64,000 bases of DNA from Sulfitobacter noctilucicola (GTDB lineage Bacteria; Pseudomonadota; Alphaproteobacteria; Rhodobacterales; Rhodobacteraceae): NCBI RefSeq assembly GCF_000622385.1, contig NZ_JASD01000008.1, forward strand, positions 930,001-994,000, written 5' to 3'. Position 1 is the stretch's first letter. Each line of letters opens with the position of its first letter. Positions 42,656 to 51,639 of the stretch are shown piece by piece. The translations under genes and the position numbers were made by a program. The notes beneath the pieces are model-generated. The model was not told the origin of the DNA. It was given only the letters and a program-made list of their open reading frames with translations, and did no database searches.

Positions 42656-44455
42656 ATGGGGCTCGCGCTAGATCATTCCAGAACACCGCTATTCTCGGAA
42701 GATATTCGCCTGATCATCTGGGATCTGGATGAGACGTTCTGGGATGGCACCATAACCGAAGAAGGGATGACGTATCGGCAGGATCACCACGATCTGGTCA
42801 TTGATCTGGCGAAACGCGGGATCATGTCCTCCATTTGTTCCAAGAATGACCACAATCGCATTGAAAGCACTCTGCGCGAAAGCGGGCTTTGGGATTATTT
42901 CATCTTTCCCAGCATTGATTGGACACCGAAGGGACCACGTATCCAATCAATGCTGACGCAAGTAGGATTGCGCGCGGGATCGGTGTTGTTCGTCGACGAT
43001 AACAATATGAATCTGGCTCAGGCTGCTCATATGAACCCCGGTCTGAACGTCAGTCTACCCACGGTTATCCCCGAACTCGGCTCCGCTCCCCAAATGCTTG
43101 GCAAAGCAGATCCTAAATTGACAAGATTGGCGCAGTACAAGCTGAATGAACGCAAAACGGCTGATGTAGTGCGCGGCGGCGGTGATACCGTTACTTTTCT
43201 ACGGCATTCAAATGTGCGGGCTTTTATTGAATACGATGTTGAGTCGCATCTTGATCGCGCCATTGAGCTGATCAATCGGACGAACCAGTTGAACTTTACC
43301 AAAAAGCGTTTGCCTGAAGATATGGCGGCAGCGCGTGCCGATCTGCTCGCGGTTTTGTCCCACAATACAACTGACGCAGCGTTGATACGTGTGCGCGATG
43401 ACTACGGAGATTACGGCTTCGTCGGCTTTTACCTCACCCGCAGAATTGGCAACAAACGACACGTTGAGCATTTTTGCTTCTCCTGCCGGACATTAAACAT
43501 GTTCGTTGAACACTGGGTCTACGGCATTCTGGGCCGTCCACTTCTGACTTCTGTTGGTGAAGTTTTGACCGATCCGACAGCAACCGAAATTGATGTGGAC
43601 TGGATCACGCCGGTGTTTGCAAGCGACATGGCGACAGAAGAGCCGCCATCGTTGGCGCTTTTCGACCGTATCTACGCGAGGGGCGGTTGCGATCTTGCAA
43701 GCCTTCTTCACTATTTCTCACTGCATACAAAGCACGTTACCGAGGAACTGAACCTACCCAAAAACGGACAGATGTTTCGACGTGATCATACGTCCTTTCT
43801 AGTGCCCGCGCTTGAGGATGGCTTGACAGAACCGCAGTTGGAGGCGGCGCGGCTGCTTGGCTATGAACCTCAAGATTTCGAGACCGAGATGATGGTTTGT
43901 TCCCGTGATAAAACACTCTTTCTTTTGAGTTTTTGGGCAGATGCAGACATCCCGGTCTATCGCCATGAAACGGGGCTTGAGGTTCCTTACTGGCTGGTTG
44001 GCGCACAGAACCATAATCTGATCGCGAGGGAAGAGCTGCGCAGTGCTGTCGCTGAGACAGATGTCCAGCGGGAGCGGCTGGATTCTCTGTGTAGCGCTTT
44101 CAGACACCAAGGCTTGTTATCAGACGACGAAATGCGCCGCCGTTACACCCTGATCCTTGACCGTTTGCCAGCCGATGCGGCCGTGATCATCGTGCTGGCG
44201 AATGAACGCGGCCCGGTTCACTATCAGGACCCATCCAAACCGAACCACCCGCATCACAAACGTCTTAACGAAGTGGTGAAAAGTGCTGCCGGTACGCGGA
44301 AAAACGTAATTCTGTTGGACCCAATGCAGCATATCCAGTCCGCCAGCGATTTGATTGATCTCAACCATTTCAAAAGACCCGTCTACCACCGGATGTACAA
44401 TGACGCGCTGACGCAGCTGACAACGCTGCAGGGTGAGGAGATCGCCAATGGGTAA
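42656..44455 (+). CDS. FkbH-like HAD superfamily phosphatase IIIC protein
   Basis: 599-residue multi-domain protein. The N-terminal HAD-IIIC/FkbH domain has IIWDLDETFWDGTI (Asp23, Asp25), SICSKND and VLFVDDNNMNLAQAAH, with RTNQLNFTKKR; a GNAT-like segment follows (RVRDDYGDYGFVGFYL). The C-terminal 120 residues (RRYTLILDRLPADAAVIIVLANERG and LLDPMQHI, with HFKRPVYHRM) look like an SGNH/GDSL-type domain. FkbH proteins load glyceryl or similar groups onto carrier proteins. Here it is beside sulfotransferases, so a glycan acyl/glyceryl decoration is possible. The stop overlaps the sulfotransferase start by 8 nt. Confidence 0.8.
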   Translation: MGLALDHSRTPLFSEDIRLIIWDLDETFWDGTITEEGMTYRQDHHDLVIDLAKRGIMSSICSKNDHNRIESTLRESGLWDYFIFPSIDWTPKGPRIQSMLTQVGLRAGSVLFVDDNNMNLAQAAHMNPGLNVSLPTVIPELGSAPQMLGKADPKLTRLAQYKLNERKTADVVRGGGDTVTFLRHSNVRAFIEYDVESHLDRAIELINRTNQLNFTKKRLPEDMAAARADLLAVLSHNTTDAALIRVRDDYGDYGFVGFYLTRRIGNKRHVEHFCFSCRTLNMFVEHWVYGILGRPLLTSVGEVLTDPTATEIDVDWITPVFASDMATEEPPSLALFDRIYARGGCDLASLLHYFSLHTKHVTEELNLPKNGQMFRRDHTSFLVPALEDGLTEPQLEAARLLGYEPQDFETEMMVCSRDKTLFLLSFWADADIPVYRHETGLEVPYWLVGAQNHNLIAREELRSAVAETDVQRERLDSLCSAFRHQGLLSDDEMRRRYTLILDRLPADAAVIIVLANERGPVHYQDPSKPNHPHHKRLNEVVKSAAGTRKNVILLDPMQHIQSASDLIDLNHFKRPVYHRMYNDALTQLTTLQGEEIANG

Positions 44456-45332
44456 CGCGCGGCTGTTTGAAAACCTGTTTCTAAGTGTCGGTGCCATGAA
44501 GGCCGGCACCACATGGCTTTATGCGGTTTTTGCGCGTCACCCCGCGCTGCATTTCGCGATGGAAAAAGAGATCCATTATTTCTACCACCGCTACGTTAAT
44601 CAGGACCAGCTAAGCGAAACTTACCGCCTGCGCGAAGCGCGGCACCGCTATTTGCACCGTTTCGATCCCGAGAAGGCAAACATTGATGCGGTCCGGGCAA
44701 ATTTGCGCTGGGTAAGTGCGTATCTTGAACGACCCGTCGATGACTATTGGTACCGCAACCTTTTTCAGATGCGCGATCATCAGGTCTATGCATGTGATTT
44801 CTCCAACCTGCACTCGCAGTTGCCGCAGGAAGCCTGGCCGCAAATTGCTGACAGGTGTGACCGGCTGCGTGTGATGTATACCATGCGCGACCCTGTTGCG
44901 CGGCTTTGGAGCCATGCCAAGTTCCACCTACAGTTGACCGGCCACCTCGATAAGCTGGACAGCTGGGGCCCCGACCAGTTCGAAGAATTTGTGCGCCGCC
45001 CTCACATCTGGGTTAACGCGGAATACGGTCGGGTCTTGCGCAATTTGCGCAAGGGCCTGAAACCCGAAATGACCAAGGTGATGTTCTATGAAAACCTGCA
45101 TCATGACCAACGCGGCACATTGCGCGAGATCGAAGAGTTTCTAGGCATCCCGCCATTCGACTATCCCGAAGCATTGTTGGCGCAACGCTTTACCGAAAGC
45201 GTCAGCCACCGAATGCCCGCCTTCTTTGCTGATTTATTCAAGGAAGACGTCGCGCGTATCTGCGGGGAAGTCGAAGCGGAGGGATACAAAATTCCTGATC
45301 AATGGTACGCAGGCCAACCCGTACCTGCCTGA
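44448..45332 (+). CDS. sulfotransferase family protein
   Basis: 294-residue PAPS-dependent sulfotransferase. The 5'-phosphosulfate loop is GAMKAGTTWLYAVF (15-28) with the catalytic Lys18; the 3'-phosphate region is MYTMRDPVARLWSHAKFHLQ; EIEEFLGIPPFDYPEA is the usual C-terminal helix. ATG 44448 overlaps the FkbH-like gene by 8 nt. Likely glycan or lipid sulfation, judged from neighbours. Confidence 0.9.
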   Translation: MGNARLFENLFLSVGAMKAGTTWLYAVFARHPALHFAMEKEIHYFYHRYVNQDQLSETYRLREARHRYLHRFDPEKANIDAVRANLRWVSAYLERPVDDYWYRNLFQMRDHQVYACDFSNLHSQLPQEAWPQIADRCDRLRVMYTMRDPVARLWSHAKFHLQLTGHLDKLDSWGPDQFEEFVRRPHIWVNAEYGRVLRNLRKGLKPEMTKVMFYENLHHDQRGTLREIEEFLGIPPFDYPEALLAQRFTESVSHRMPAFFADLFKEDVARICGEVEAEGYKIPDQWYAGQPVPA

Positions 45333-45359
45333 ATGTAAACAGCTGAGGTCTGGATAACA

Positions 45360-46127
45360 TCAGACGGCGGCAAGGCGGTACATTTGTTCAGGTGCCACAG
45401 ATTGCTCTGACAGGCGCTGGGCGTATTGAAACAGCGACAAATCATCAGCGTTCGTTTCAAGCAATAGTTGCCGCATGTCGGGTGAGATGGCATGTGCGCT
45501 TTGCTGACCTGTCGCGTTGGCTACGACCGGTTTCCAATCAAATGAGCCAACGCGTCTACTGACAATTGCTTTCAGGCGGTCCATCGCTGCGGCAAAATCG
45601 GATACAATTCCCAGCACGCCGGTGCGCGATATCTCTCTCAAACTGTGCATCGCTCGATCCAGGTCCCTTCCCGGCGTGGTAGGAGACAATATCGACATCC
45701 GGTTGGTTTGAAAGTTCCTACATTGACGGTCGCCATTGATAGAAAGGCGAGCATGGACATATCCGGCAAACCCGTTCTGGCGCGCTAGTCTCGTGCCGAA
45801 GGTGTCCGCCTTCTGTACCCGTTCAAAACGGTAAGCTGAGGCGATCCTTTCAACCGGGTCGCGCAACATCGTTACAGGGATAATCTCGACCCCTTCCAGA
45901 ACCGGGATCGGGCCAAGCATTGTATGGGTTGAAAAGGCGACGGCATCTTGGTCTTCGCTAATCCATTTCGCTAAATCCGCCGTATTGTCCTGGCCTAAAC
46001 TCGTAAACTCACGACTGACCCAGCGACCCGCGTAGTTGTCGCGCAGGATGTGATCGACGGACGTGCCTGCATTCTTGAACAGGTGATTGTGCAGTATAAC
46101 GGAACGCAGCGGTTTGTTCATGGTCAT
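45360..46127 (-). CDS. sulfotransferase family protein (Sulfotransfer_2 type)
   Basis: 255-residue protein with the 5'-PSB-like loop NHLFKNAGTSVDHIL, the 3'-PB-like MLRDPVERIASAYRF and THTMLG. This is the carbohydrate 2-O/uronyl-sulfotransferase type. It ends 28 bp from the other sulfotransferase gene, convergently, and overlaps the giant glycosyltransferase by 4 nt, so it is a second, separately transcribed sulfotransferase. Confidence 0.87.
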   Translation of the reverse strand: MTMNKPLRSVILHNHLFKNAGTSVDHILRDNYAGRWVSREFTSLGQDNTADLAKWISEDQDAVAFSTHTMLGPIPVLEGVEIIPVTMLRDPVERIASAYRFERVQKADTFGTRLARQNGFAGYVHARLSINGDRQCRNFQTNRMSILSPTTPGRDLDRAMHSLREISRTGVLGIVSDFAAAMDRLKAIVSRRVGSFDWKPVVANATGQQSAHAISPDMRQLLLETNADDLSLFQYAQRLSEQSVAPEQMYRLAAV

Positions 46128-49100
46128 GCGTGCGCACCATAAAGCTCCGCTGCCTCAAATGCTTCGCGCATCAGATGCCGGCCCTGTTCGAAAGAAAAGC
46201 TACGGTGCATATAAGTTCGCGCATTTTGCGAGATTTTTTCCCACAGATCATCGTCCGTATTTAGACGTGCGATAGCTTCGGCCCAGTCGGCAGGTTTCTC
46301 TGCAACAAAACAATCGTGACCTGACCGAAGTCCGATACCTTCTGCAGCGATGGGGCTGACGACACAGGGGATGCCATGCGCGAGGGCGCTTATCACCTTA
46401 CCTTTTATGCCCGCCCCCGACAGCAGCGGTGCAACAAAAACGCGGTGGCTGTTGTATGCTTCGGTCACATCTTGCACAAAGCCGTGCGCTGTGACGTAGG
46501 CGGATCGCATTGCGCGGATCTCATCGCTCATACCGGAGCCGTAAATCGTGAGGTGGTGCGACGCGTTCTGACCTGCCAGCAAAGGCATCACGTTACGCAC
46601 AAACCACCTGACACCTTCCGCATTCGGATGATGATGAAAGCTGCCGAGGAAAGAGAGACCATGTCGGGCACCCGCCGCCGGGACAGCGTCGGGCACATCG
46701 ACAACCCAAGGACATCTGACAACAGTGCATTCGCCGTCCGTGTAGGCCTGTATTACGGAGTGTTCGACTTCGTTATATGAGAGGACAACATCAACAATAC
46801 GGATCACATCGATTTCTTCGGATCGGGTCTTACGCGCCCGATCGAGCATGTCAGCATCCGCTTCGCTCTTGGCGGCACGTAATTCGCGCAGGAAATGCAA
46901 ATCTGCGTTGTTGAACAGTATTTTAGCATTGGGTGCCTGACGTCTTATTTGCTCAAGCACATTTTGCGCAACATAGTAACGCGTAATATAGAAAGCATCG
47001 AAATCACCGGCATGACGGTCAAGATATTCGCTTGGATTCATAAAGAATGGAGCATGAACCACCTCAACGCCGGATTTCTGCAAGTCTTCGGTGTAGCGGC
47101 CAAGGTGTGCCATATTGGTGGATATGAAGGTCACTTTGTATCCCAGCGACTGCACCAGCTTCATTTCCTGCAAGGCCGCATATGAGCCGGCATCCTTGTC
47201 GGCACGCGGCGGGGCGTAGTCAATAAAGAGAACCCTGCCGATGATACCGCGGTCCTTTTCCAGATCCGGGGTTTCTCCTTCGACGCCATGGGCGGCATAG
47301 GCACGCGCCCACTGTCGCTTGAACTTGGGCCGGTTCACCTCCTGATACTTCTTAAATCCGGTGGAAGTATCGGTGCCTGATGTCATGCCCTCAAAGTGAT
47401 AGACGACCGAAGATGGGATAAACCAAGTTTGGTAGCCCGCATCCCTTACCTTGAACGAAAGATCGGTGTCTTCGAAATACATCGGTTCCAGATAGGACGA
47501 AAGACCCCCGACCTCCTGCCATATTTTGGTTGGCACCATGAGCGCCGCACCAGATAGATAGTCGGCTTGTCGGGCATAACAGTAACGCGGGTCATTGGGG
47601 TTTTGGCCGCTTCCGTAGTTCCACGGATTGCCCGACCCCCAAATGATCCCACCCGCATCTTGCAGGTCGCCATTCGGATAGAGCAGCTTTGACCCAACAA
47701 GCCCGACATTTTCGAAACGCTCTGTCCCTGCGATCAATTCGTCCAGCCAACCGGCGGTCACTTCGACATCGTTGTTCAGCAGCGCGATATACTTGCCACG
47801 CGCACGATCCGCCCCTGCATTGCAGGCCCGGATAAAGCGCTGGGCAACAGGGTGGCGCACAACAGTGATGCCGCTCACCAGCGTTTCAAGCGTTGCAGTT
47901 TCGTCAGTCGATGCATCGTCGACCACGATCACCTCAAACGTTGCTTTGTTGTATCCTAAAAGCAGCGAGCAAAGTGCAAGATACGTCAGGTCGATATTGT
48001 TATGCGCGGGAATGATAACAGACACTTCGGGGGCATCTATCTTGGGAAATTGCAGCGGTAGCCGGACGACGTTCCCCGGTCCCCCCTCAAGCGTGTTCAG
48101 CGCATGGGTCAATTGGGAGAGATCAAGTTCCGCACCCGCACCAGCGATCACGGCCTTGAGTGCACTGTATCGATGGGGCGTCTGCGGCAAGAGAGCATTG
48201 GGAAACGGTGCAGAAGATTCCCGTCGCATCACATCTTCGGGTGTAACGATGTAGGGCATCAATTGATGATGCTCAAAAAGGACAACCGAACCGGACCGGT
48301 CTTTGAGGGACAGATGCCGGACGTGGCCATTGAGATATTTCGATGGCAACCTGACAACGTTATCACCTGCTGTAATACTCAGCGCTTCAACATGTTGACC
48401 GTCAATGCTCAGTACGAGTTCAAGATCTTTGGCGGATTTGCAGACAAGGCTGTGCCCGTAGTTTTCACTCACTTCAAACTCTGGTGCCGGCATGGGCAGA
48501 ATAGGAAGCACATCGCGCCCCACCTGTACCGAGAGACCCTGACCCGGAGCGAGGACATTTGGCAATGGCGCGCTGATCCATTGGCCGTCGGTCACGTCAT
48601 CCGCGCCGTAAATCCACTCAGGTTGCAGGATCAGCGGATGGTCACCGCCGGCATCGGCATCCGCCACGTGGATATCTGCCATAAACAGGAAGGGTTCGAT
48701 GCCTTTGTCATCCGGCAGGTGATTGCGGTATTCGATTTCGATTGAGATATCGCAGGATTGAAAATGAGCGGGAAGAGGTTGGACGATTTGCGCATAGCCC
48801 TCCCGCTTTGGTCCGCCCGGAAAGGTCGTGTCAAAGGGCAGGAAATGACGTTCTTCCTGAAGCGAGACCGGATCGCGCAGGATCAGGCAAAGGCTTGCCG
48901 CAGCGCGATGTGCTGCCAAGCTGACCTTGAACGCCATTCCATCCTCGACTTTGGGAATGTGGATTTGGCGGTCGAAAAAAATCTGGCAGGGCGCATCGTA
49001 TTTATTGATCATCAGCTGCACAGTTTGACTGGAGCGCAAAGTCCAATCCTCAAGATGATTGACCCAACAGGCGTAAACTTCACCCGGGACCCCTTCGGGA

Positions 49101-49285
49101 GGCAGAGAATGAGAAGCTTGAGACAGGTCCTTTGTAGCCAATCGGTAAACTGAAGGGCGGTTTAGTTGCGGTAGCCCGGACTGATCGCAAATCTGAAACG
49201 GTGACAGGCTATCGCCCAATCTGATGTCCATCGGTCGCGCAGTATCGACACGCTTCACGTTGCCGAAAACTGTCCCGTCCAACAT
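46124..49285 (-). CDS. large bifunctional glycosyltransferase (GT2 then GT4)
   Basis: 1053 residues from ATG 49285 (a TTG at 49369 would add 28). The first about 415 residues are beta-rich and unassigned. A GT2 domain (about 420-690) has VSVIIPAHNNIDL, VVDDASTDETA, LLNNDVEV, a YLSGAALMVP acceptor loop and FEDTDLSFKVRDAG. A GT4-type domain follows (about 690-1040) with GLSFLGSFHHHPNAEGVRWF, and SGAGIKGKVISALAHGIPCVVSP. Such fusions polymerise or decorate surface glycans. It follows kpsM on the minus strand and precedes a sulfotransferase. Confidence 0.88.
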   Translation of the reverse strand: MLDGTVFGNVKRVDTARPMDIRLGDSLSPFQICDQSGLPQLNRPSVYRLATKDLSQASHSLPPEGVPGEVYACWVNHLEDWTLRSSQTVQLMINKYDAPCQIFFDRQIHIPKVEDGMAFKVSLAAHRAAASLCLILRDPVSLQEERHFLPFDTTFPGGPKREGYAQIVQPLPAHFQSCDISIEIEYRNHLPDDKGIEPFLFMADIHVADADAGGDHPLILQPEWIYGADDVTDGQWISAPLPNVLAPGQGLSVQVGRDVLPILPMPAPEFEVSENYGHSLVCKSAKDLELVLSIDGQHVEALSITAGDNVVRLPSKYLNGHVRHLSLKDRSGSVVLFEHHQLMPYIVTPEDVMRRESSAPFPNALLPQTPHRYSALKAVIAGAGAELDLSQLTHALNTLEGGPGNVVRLPLQFPKIDAPEVSVIIPAHNNIDLTYLALCSLLLGYNKATFEVIVVDDASTDETATLETLVSGITVVRHPVAQRFIRACNAGADRARGKYIALLNNDVEVTAGWLDELIAGTERFENVGLVGSKLLYPNGDLQDAGGIIWGSGNPWNYGSGQNPNDPRYCYARQADYLSGAALMVPTKIWQEVGGLSSYLEPMYFEDTDLSFKVRDAGYQTWFIPSSVVYHFEGMTSGTDTSTGFKKYQEVNRPKFKRQWARAYAAHGVEGETPDLEKDRGIIGRVLFIDYAPPRADKDAGSYAALQEMKLVQSLGYKVTFISTNMAHLGRYTEDLQKSGVEVVHAPFFMNPSEYLDRHAGDFDAFYITRYYVAQNVLEQIRRQAPNAKILFNNADLHFLRELRAAKSEADADMLDRARKTRSEEIDVIRIVDVVLSYNEVEHSVIQAYTDGECTVVRCPWVVDVPDAVPAAGARHGLSFLGSFHHHPNAEGVRWFVRNVMPLLAGQNASHHLTIYGSGMSDEIRAMRSAYVTAHGFVQDVTEAYNSHRVFVAPLLSGAGIKGKVISALAHGIPCVVSPIAAEGIGLRSGHDCFVAEKPADWAEAIARLNTDDDLWEKISQNARTYMHRSFSFEQGRHLMREAFEAAELYGAHA

Positions 49286-49424
49286 GACAAGACATCTTAG
49301 TTCAGAGAAAAAATCGAGAGACACGACGACAAACCTTAAATTCCGGTGCGCAAGCACATTGGTAAACAAGGGTTAATACCGCATAGATTATCTTAAATTT
49401 GAGTTAACTCGAATTGTAGCTGCC

Positions 49425-50234
49425 CTACTTATCCAGAATATCACGGTGATAGCGGTTCAAAAGAAACAGTCCCGCCATCGCTGTAAGGGCCGCAATCGCA
49501 AGCGGGTAGACCTTTGACACGTAGGTCGGTTGATAGAAGGGATAAAAACCGTCCCGCATCAGTCCTGCGATGTGCACAATCGGATTGAACCAAAGATAAT
49601 CCGAATAAGGCTGCGGCACGGTTTCAAAGATGAAGAACACGCAGGAAACCAAAAACAGTGGACGGTTCAGGATGGACCAAGCTGTGTTCCAAATTGGATA
49701 GGCCAATGTCAGAAAGCTGTTCAGCGTCCCAACCCCCAAGGCAAGGACGAGTGTAAGCCCGTAGGCCTGTCCGATCTTTGAATAGTCCAGCGTCGTCGTT
49801 GGCTTGAGATAGATCAGAATAAAGCCGAGCACGATAAAATGGACCATCATCTGGGTCATCACATTCAAAACAAACCGGGCAATCAGTGCATCAAGGAATG
49901 TGATTCTGGGATAGGCTAGCAACGCCTGACTGAATTGCACCGTCTGGGCGAGTTTGGCCGAGATGTCAGTGTACATCATCAATGGCAGAATGCCGGCCGC
50001 ATAAAACAGGGCGAAACTGGTGCCCAATGGCGGGGTCCGAAAGCCAATTGAAAAGACGAGCGTCAGCAAAGTGATGCCAGCGGCCGGCTCTAATACAGCC
50101 CAAACATAACCGCCCGGTGAACGGCCATAGGTCGTGATGAGCTCGCGCAGGATTAACGCGCCGATTGCACGCGGCGTGGCGAAGGGGGAGGTGTGAACGC
50201 GAAGTGACACGGGTAAATCTGGCGGCTGCGTCAA
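49425..50234 (-). CDS. kpsM: KpsM-type capsular polysaccharide ABC transporter permease
   Basis: 269 residues from TTG 50234 (GAAGAGG five bases upstream); GTG 50210 is another possibility. About six membrane spans; the early motif LREL-ITTYGRSPGGYVWAVLEP is typical of KpsM/CtrC permeases, and the C-terminal half has FLVSCVFFIFE, WFNPIVHIAGLMRDGFYPFY. With KpsT it would move polysaccharide across the inner membrane. Divergent from kpsE across an inverted repeat. Confidence 0.92.
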   Translation of the reverse strand: MTQPPDLPVSLRVHTSPFATPRAIGALILRELITTYGRSPGGYVWAVLEPAAGITLLTLVFSIGFRTPPLGTSFALFYAAGILPLMMYTDISAKLAQTVQFSQALLAYPRITFLDALIARFVLNVMTQMMVHFIVLGFILIYLKPTTTLDYSKIGQAYGLTLVLALGVGTLNSFLTLAYPIWNTAWSILNRPLFLVSCVFFIFETVPQPYSDYLWFNPIVHIAGLMRDGFYPFYQPTYVSKVYPLAIAALTAMAGLFLLNRYHRDILDK

Positions 50235-50250
50235 AGTAACCTCTTCAATA

Positions 50251-50278
50251 GTTAAGGTTACCAAAAATTAACCTTAAC
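50251..50278. promoter_or_regulatory. 10+10 inverted repeat between kpsM and kpsE
   Basis: GTTAAGGTTA (50251-50260) and TAACCTTAAC (50269-50278) are perfect complements separated by the AT-rich eight bases CCAAAAAT. It is the only strong symmetry in the short kpsM-kpsE divergent region, so a shared operator is likely. The TTAACC repeat is reminiscent of CtrA half-sites (TTAA-N7-TTAAC), but the spacing does not fit the full consensus. Confidence 0.55.
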
Positions 50279-50317
50279 CAGAATACTCTCCCATAAATAC
50301 AACCAAAAAGTTAATGG

Positions 50318-51628
50318 ATGATGCCAGACCAATTTTCGAGACATGAAAACGCTATCGGCAGGATCCGCCAACTCAAGCAAACAGAGCCCGAAGCCGGCGG
50401 CGGAACCCCCACCAAGCCGCTGATTCTGGACAAAGCACTAAATCAAACTGCCCCGCCTAAACAAAAGCCAGCGCTGCAAATACCGAAGTTCGATATTAAG
50501 CCACCGGCAAAGAGAGCAAGGCCACGCCGCCGCCATCGGTTTCTGCTTGTGAGCTTCATACTCTTTGTTCTCTCACCCATTGTTCTGTCGTCCTATTACC
50601 TTTGGGTAAACGCGGCTGATCAGTATGCCTCACGGGTCGCATTCTCTGTCCGGACGGAGGAAAAAAGTTCCGCGATTGAGCTTTTGGGAGGCATTACAGA
50701 GCTTTCCGGATCAAGCTCCTCCGATACGGATATTCTTTTTGCTTTTTTATCCAGTCAGGAGCTGGTGTCTCTTGTCGACAGTGATGTGGGACTTCGCAAC
50801 ATCTGGTCGAAGGTCAGTGTCGAGCGTGACCCGTTTTTCGCTTTCGATCCCGCCGGCACGATCGAGGATTTGCAGGAACATTGGTCGCGCAAAATCTCGA
50901 TCGTCTATGATAGCAGTACGGGTCTGATTGACCTTGAGGTGCTTGCGTTTGATCCGGCCGACGCCCGTCGGGTCGCACAGGCGGTGTTGGATGAATGCGC
51001 CGAGATGATCAACAGCATCTCGCGCATTGCACAGGAAGATTCCATCAGGTTTACCCGCGAGGAATTGGCCAGTGCGGTTGAAAGACTGAAAGCCGCGCGC
51101 CGCGCTTTGACCGAATTTCGTAATCGTACGCAAATTGTCGACCCCAGCATCGATACGCAAAACCAGATGGGTCTGCTGGTCACGCTCCAGCAGCAACTGG
51201 CGGATGCATTAATTGATTCAGATCTTTTGCGGGATACGACCCGAGAAAGCGACCCGCGTGTTCTTCAGGCCAACCGGCGCATTGAAGTTATCGAGGCTCG
51301 AATTCAGGAAGAACGGCGTAAGCTAGGGCTGGGGAAAGACGGCGAAAGCGGACAAGTCTTCGCAAATCTGGTCGGCGAATACGAAGGGCTGATCGTGGAT
51401 CGTGAATTTGCCGAAGTTGCCTATACTGCGGCGCTTGCTGCGCATGATTCTGCGTTGGCGGAAGTGCGCAAACAAAGCAGGTACCTCGCGGCCCATGTGA
51501 AACCAACGCTGGCCGAGAAAGCGCAGCACCCGAAACGGGAGATCATCATTTCGTTGATCGCTCTGTTCTCGTTTTTCACATGGTCGATTATGTGTCTTGT
51601 TTTCTACAGCCTTCGCGATCGAAGCTGA
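50318..51628 (+). CDS. kpsE: KpsE-type capsule export inner-membrane protein
   Basis: Polysaccharide co-polymerase of the KpsE/CtrB group, 436 residues. About 75 N-terminal cytosolic, Lys/Pro/Arg-rich residues precede membrane helix one (LLVSFILFVLSPIVLSSYYLW); a long periplasmic coiled-coil part contains EELASAVERLKAARRALTEFRN, and a second helix is near the C-terminus (IISLIALFSFFTWSIMCLVF). No ribosome-binding site is obvious and ATG 50321 is an equal start. It is followed by kpsT. Confidence 0.88.
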   Translation: MMPDQFSRHENAIGRIRQLKQTEPEAGGGTPTKPLILDKALNQTAPPKQKPALQIPKFDIKPPAKRARPRRRHRFLLVSFILFVLSPIVLSSYYLWVNAADQYASRVAFSVRTEEKSSAIELLGGITELSGSSSSDTDILFAFLSSQELVSLVDSDVGLRNIWSKVSVERDPFFAFDPAGTIEDLQEHWSRKISIVYDSSTGLIDLEVLAFDPADARRVAQAVLDECAEMINSISRIAQEDSIRFTREELASAVERLKAARRALTEFRNRTQIVDPSIDTQNQMGLLVTLQQQLADALIDSDLLRDTTRESDPRVLQANRRIEVIEARIQEERRKLGLGKDGESGQVFANLVGEYEGLIVDREFAEVAYTAALAAHDSALAEVRKQSRYLAAHVKPTLAEKAQHPKREIIISLIALFSFFTWSIMCLVFYSLRDRS

Positions 51629-51639
51629 GCTACAACGAC

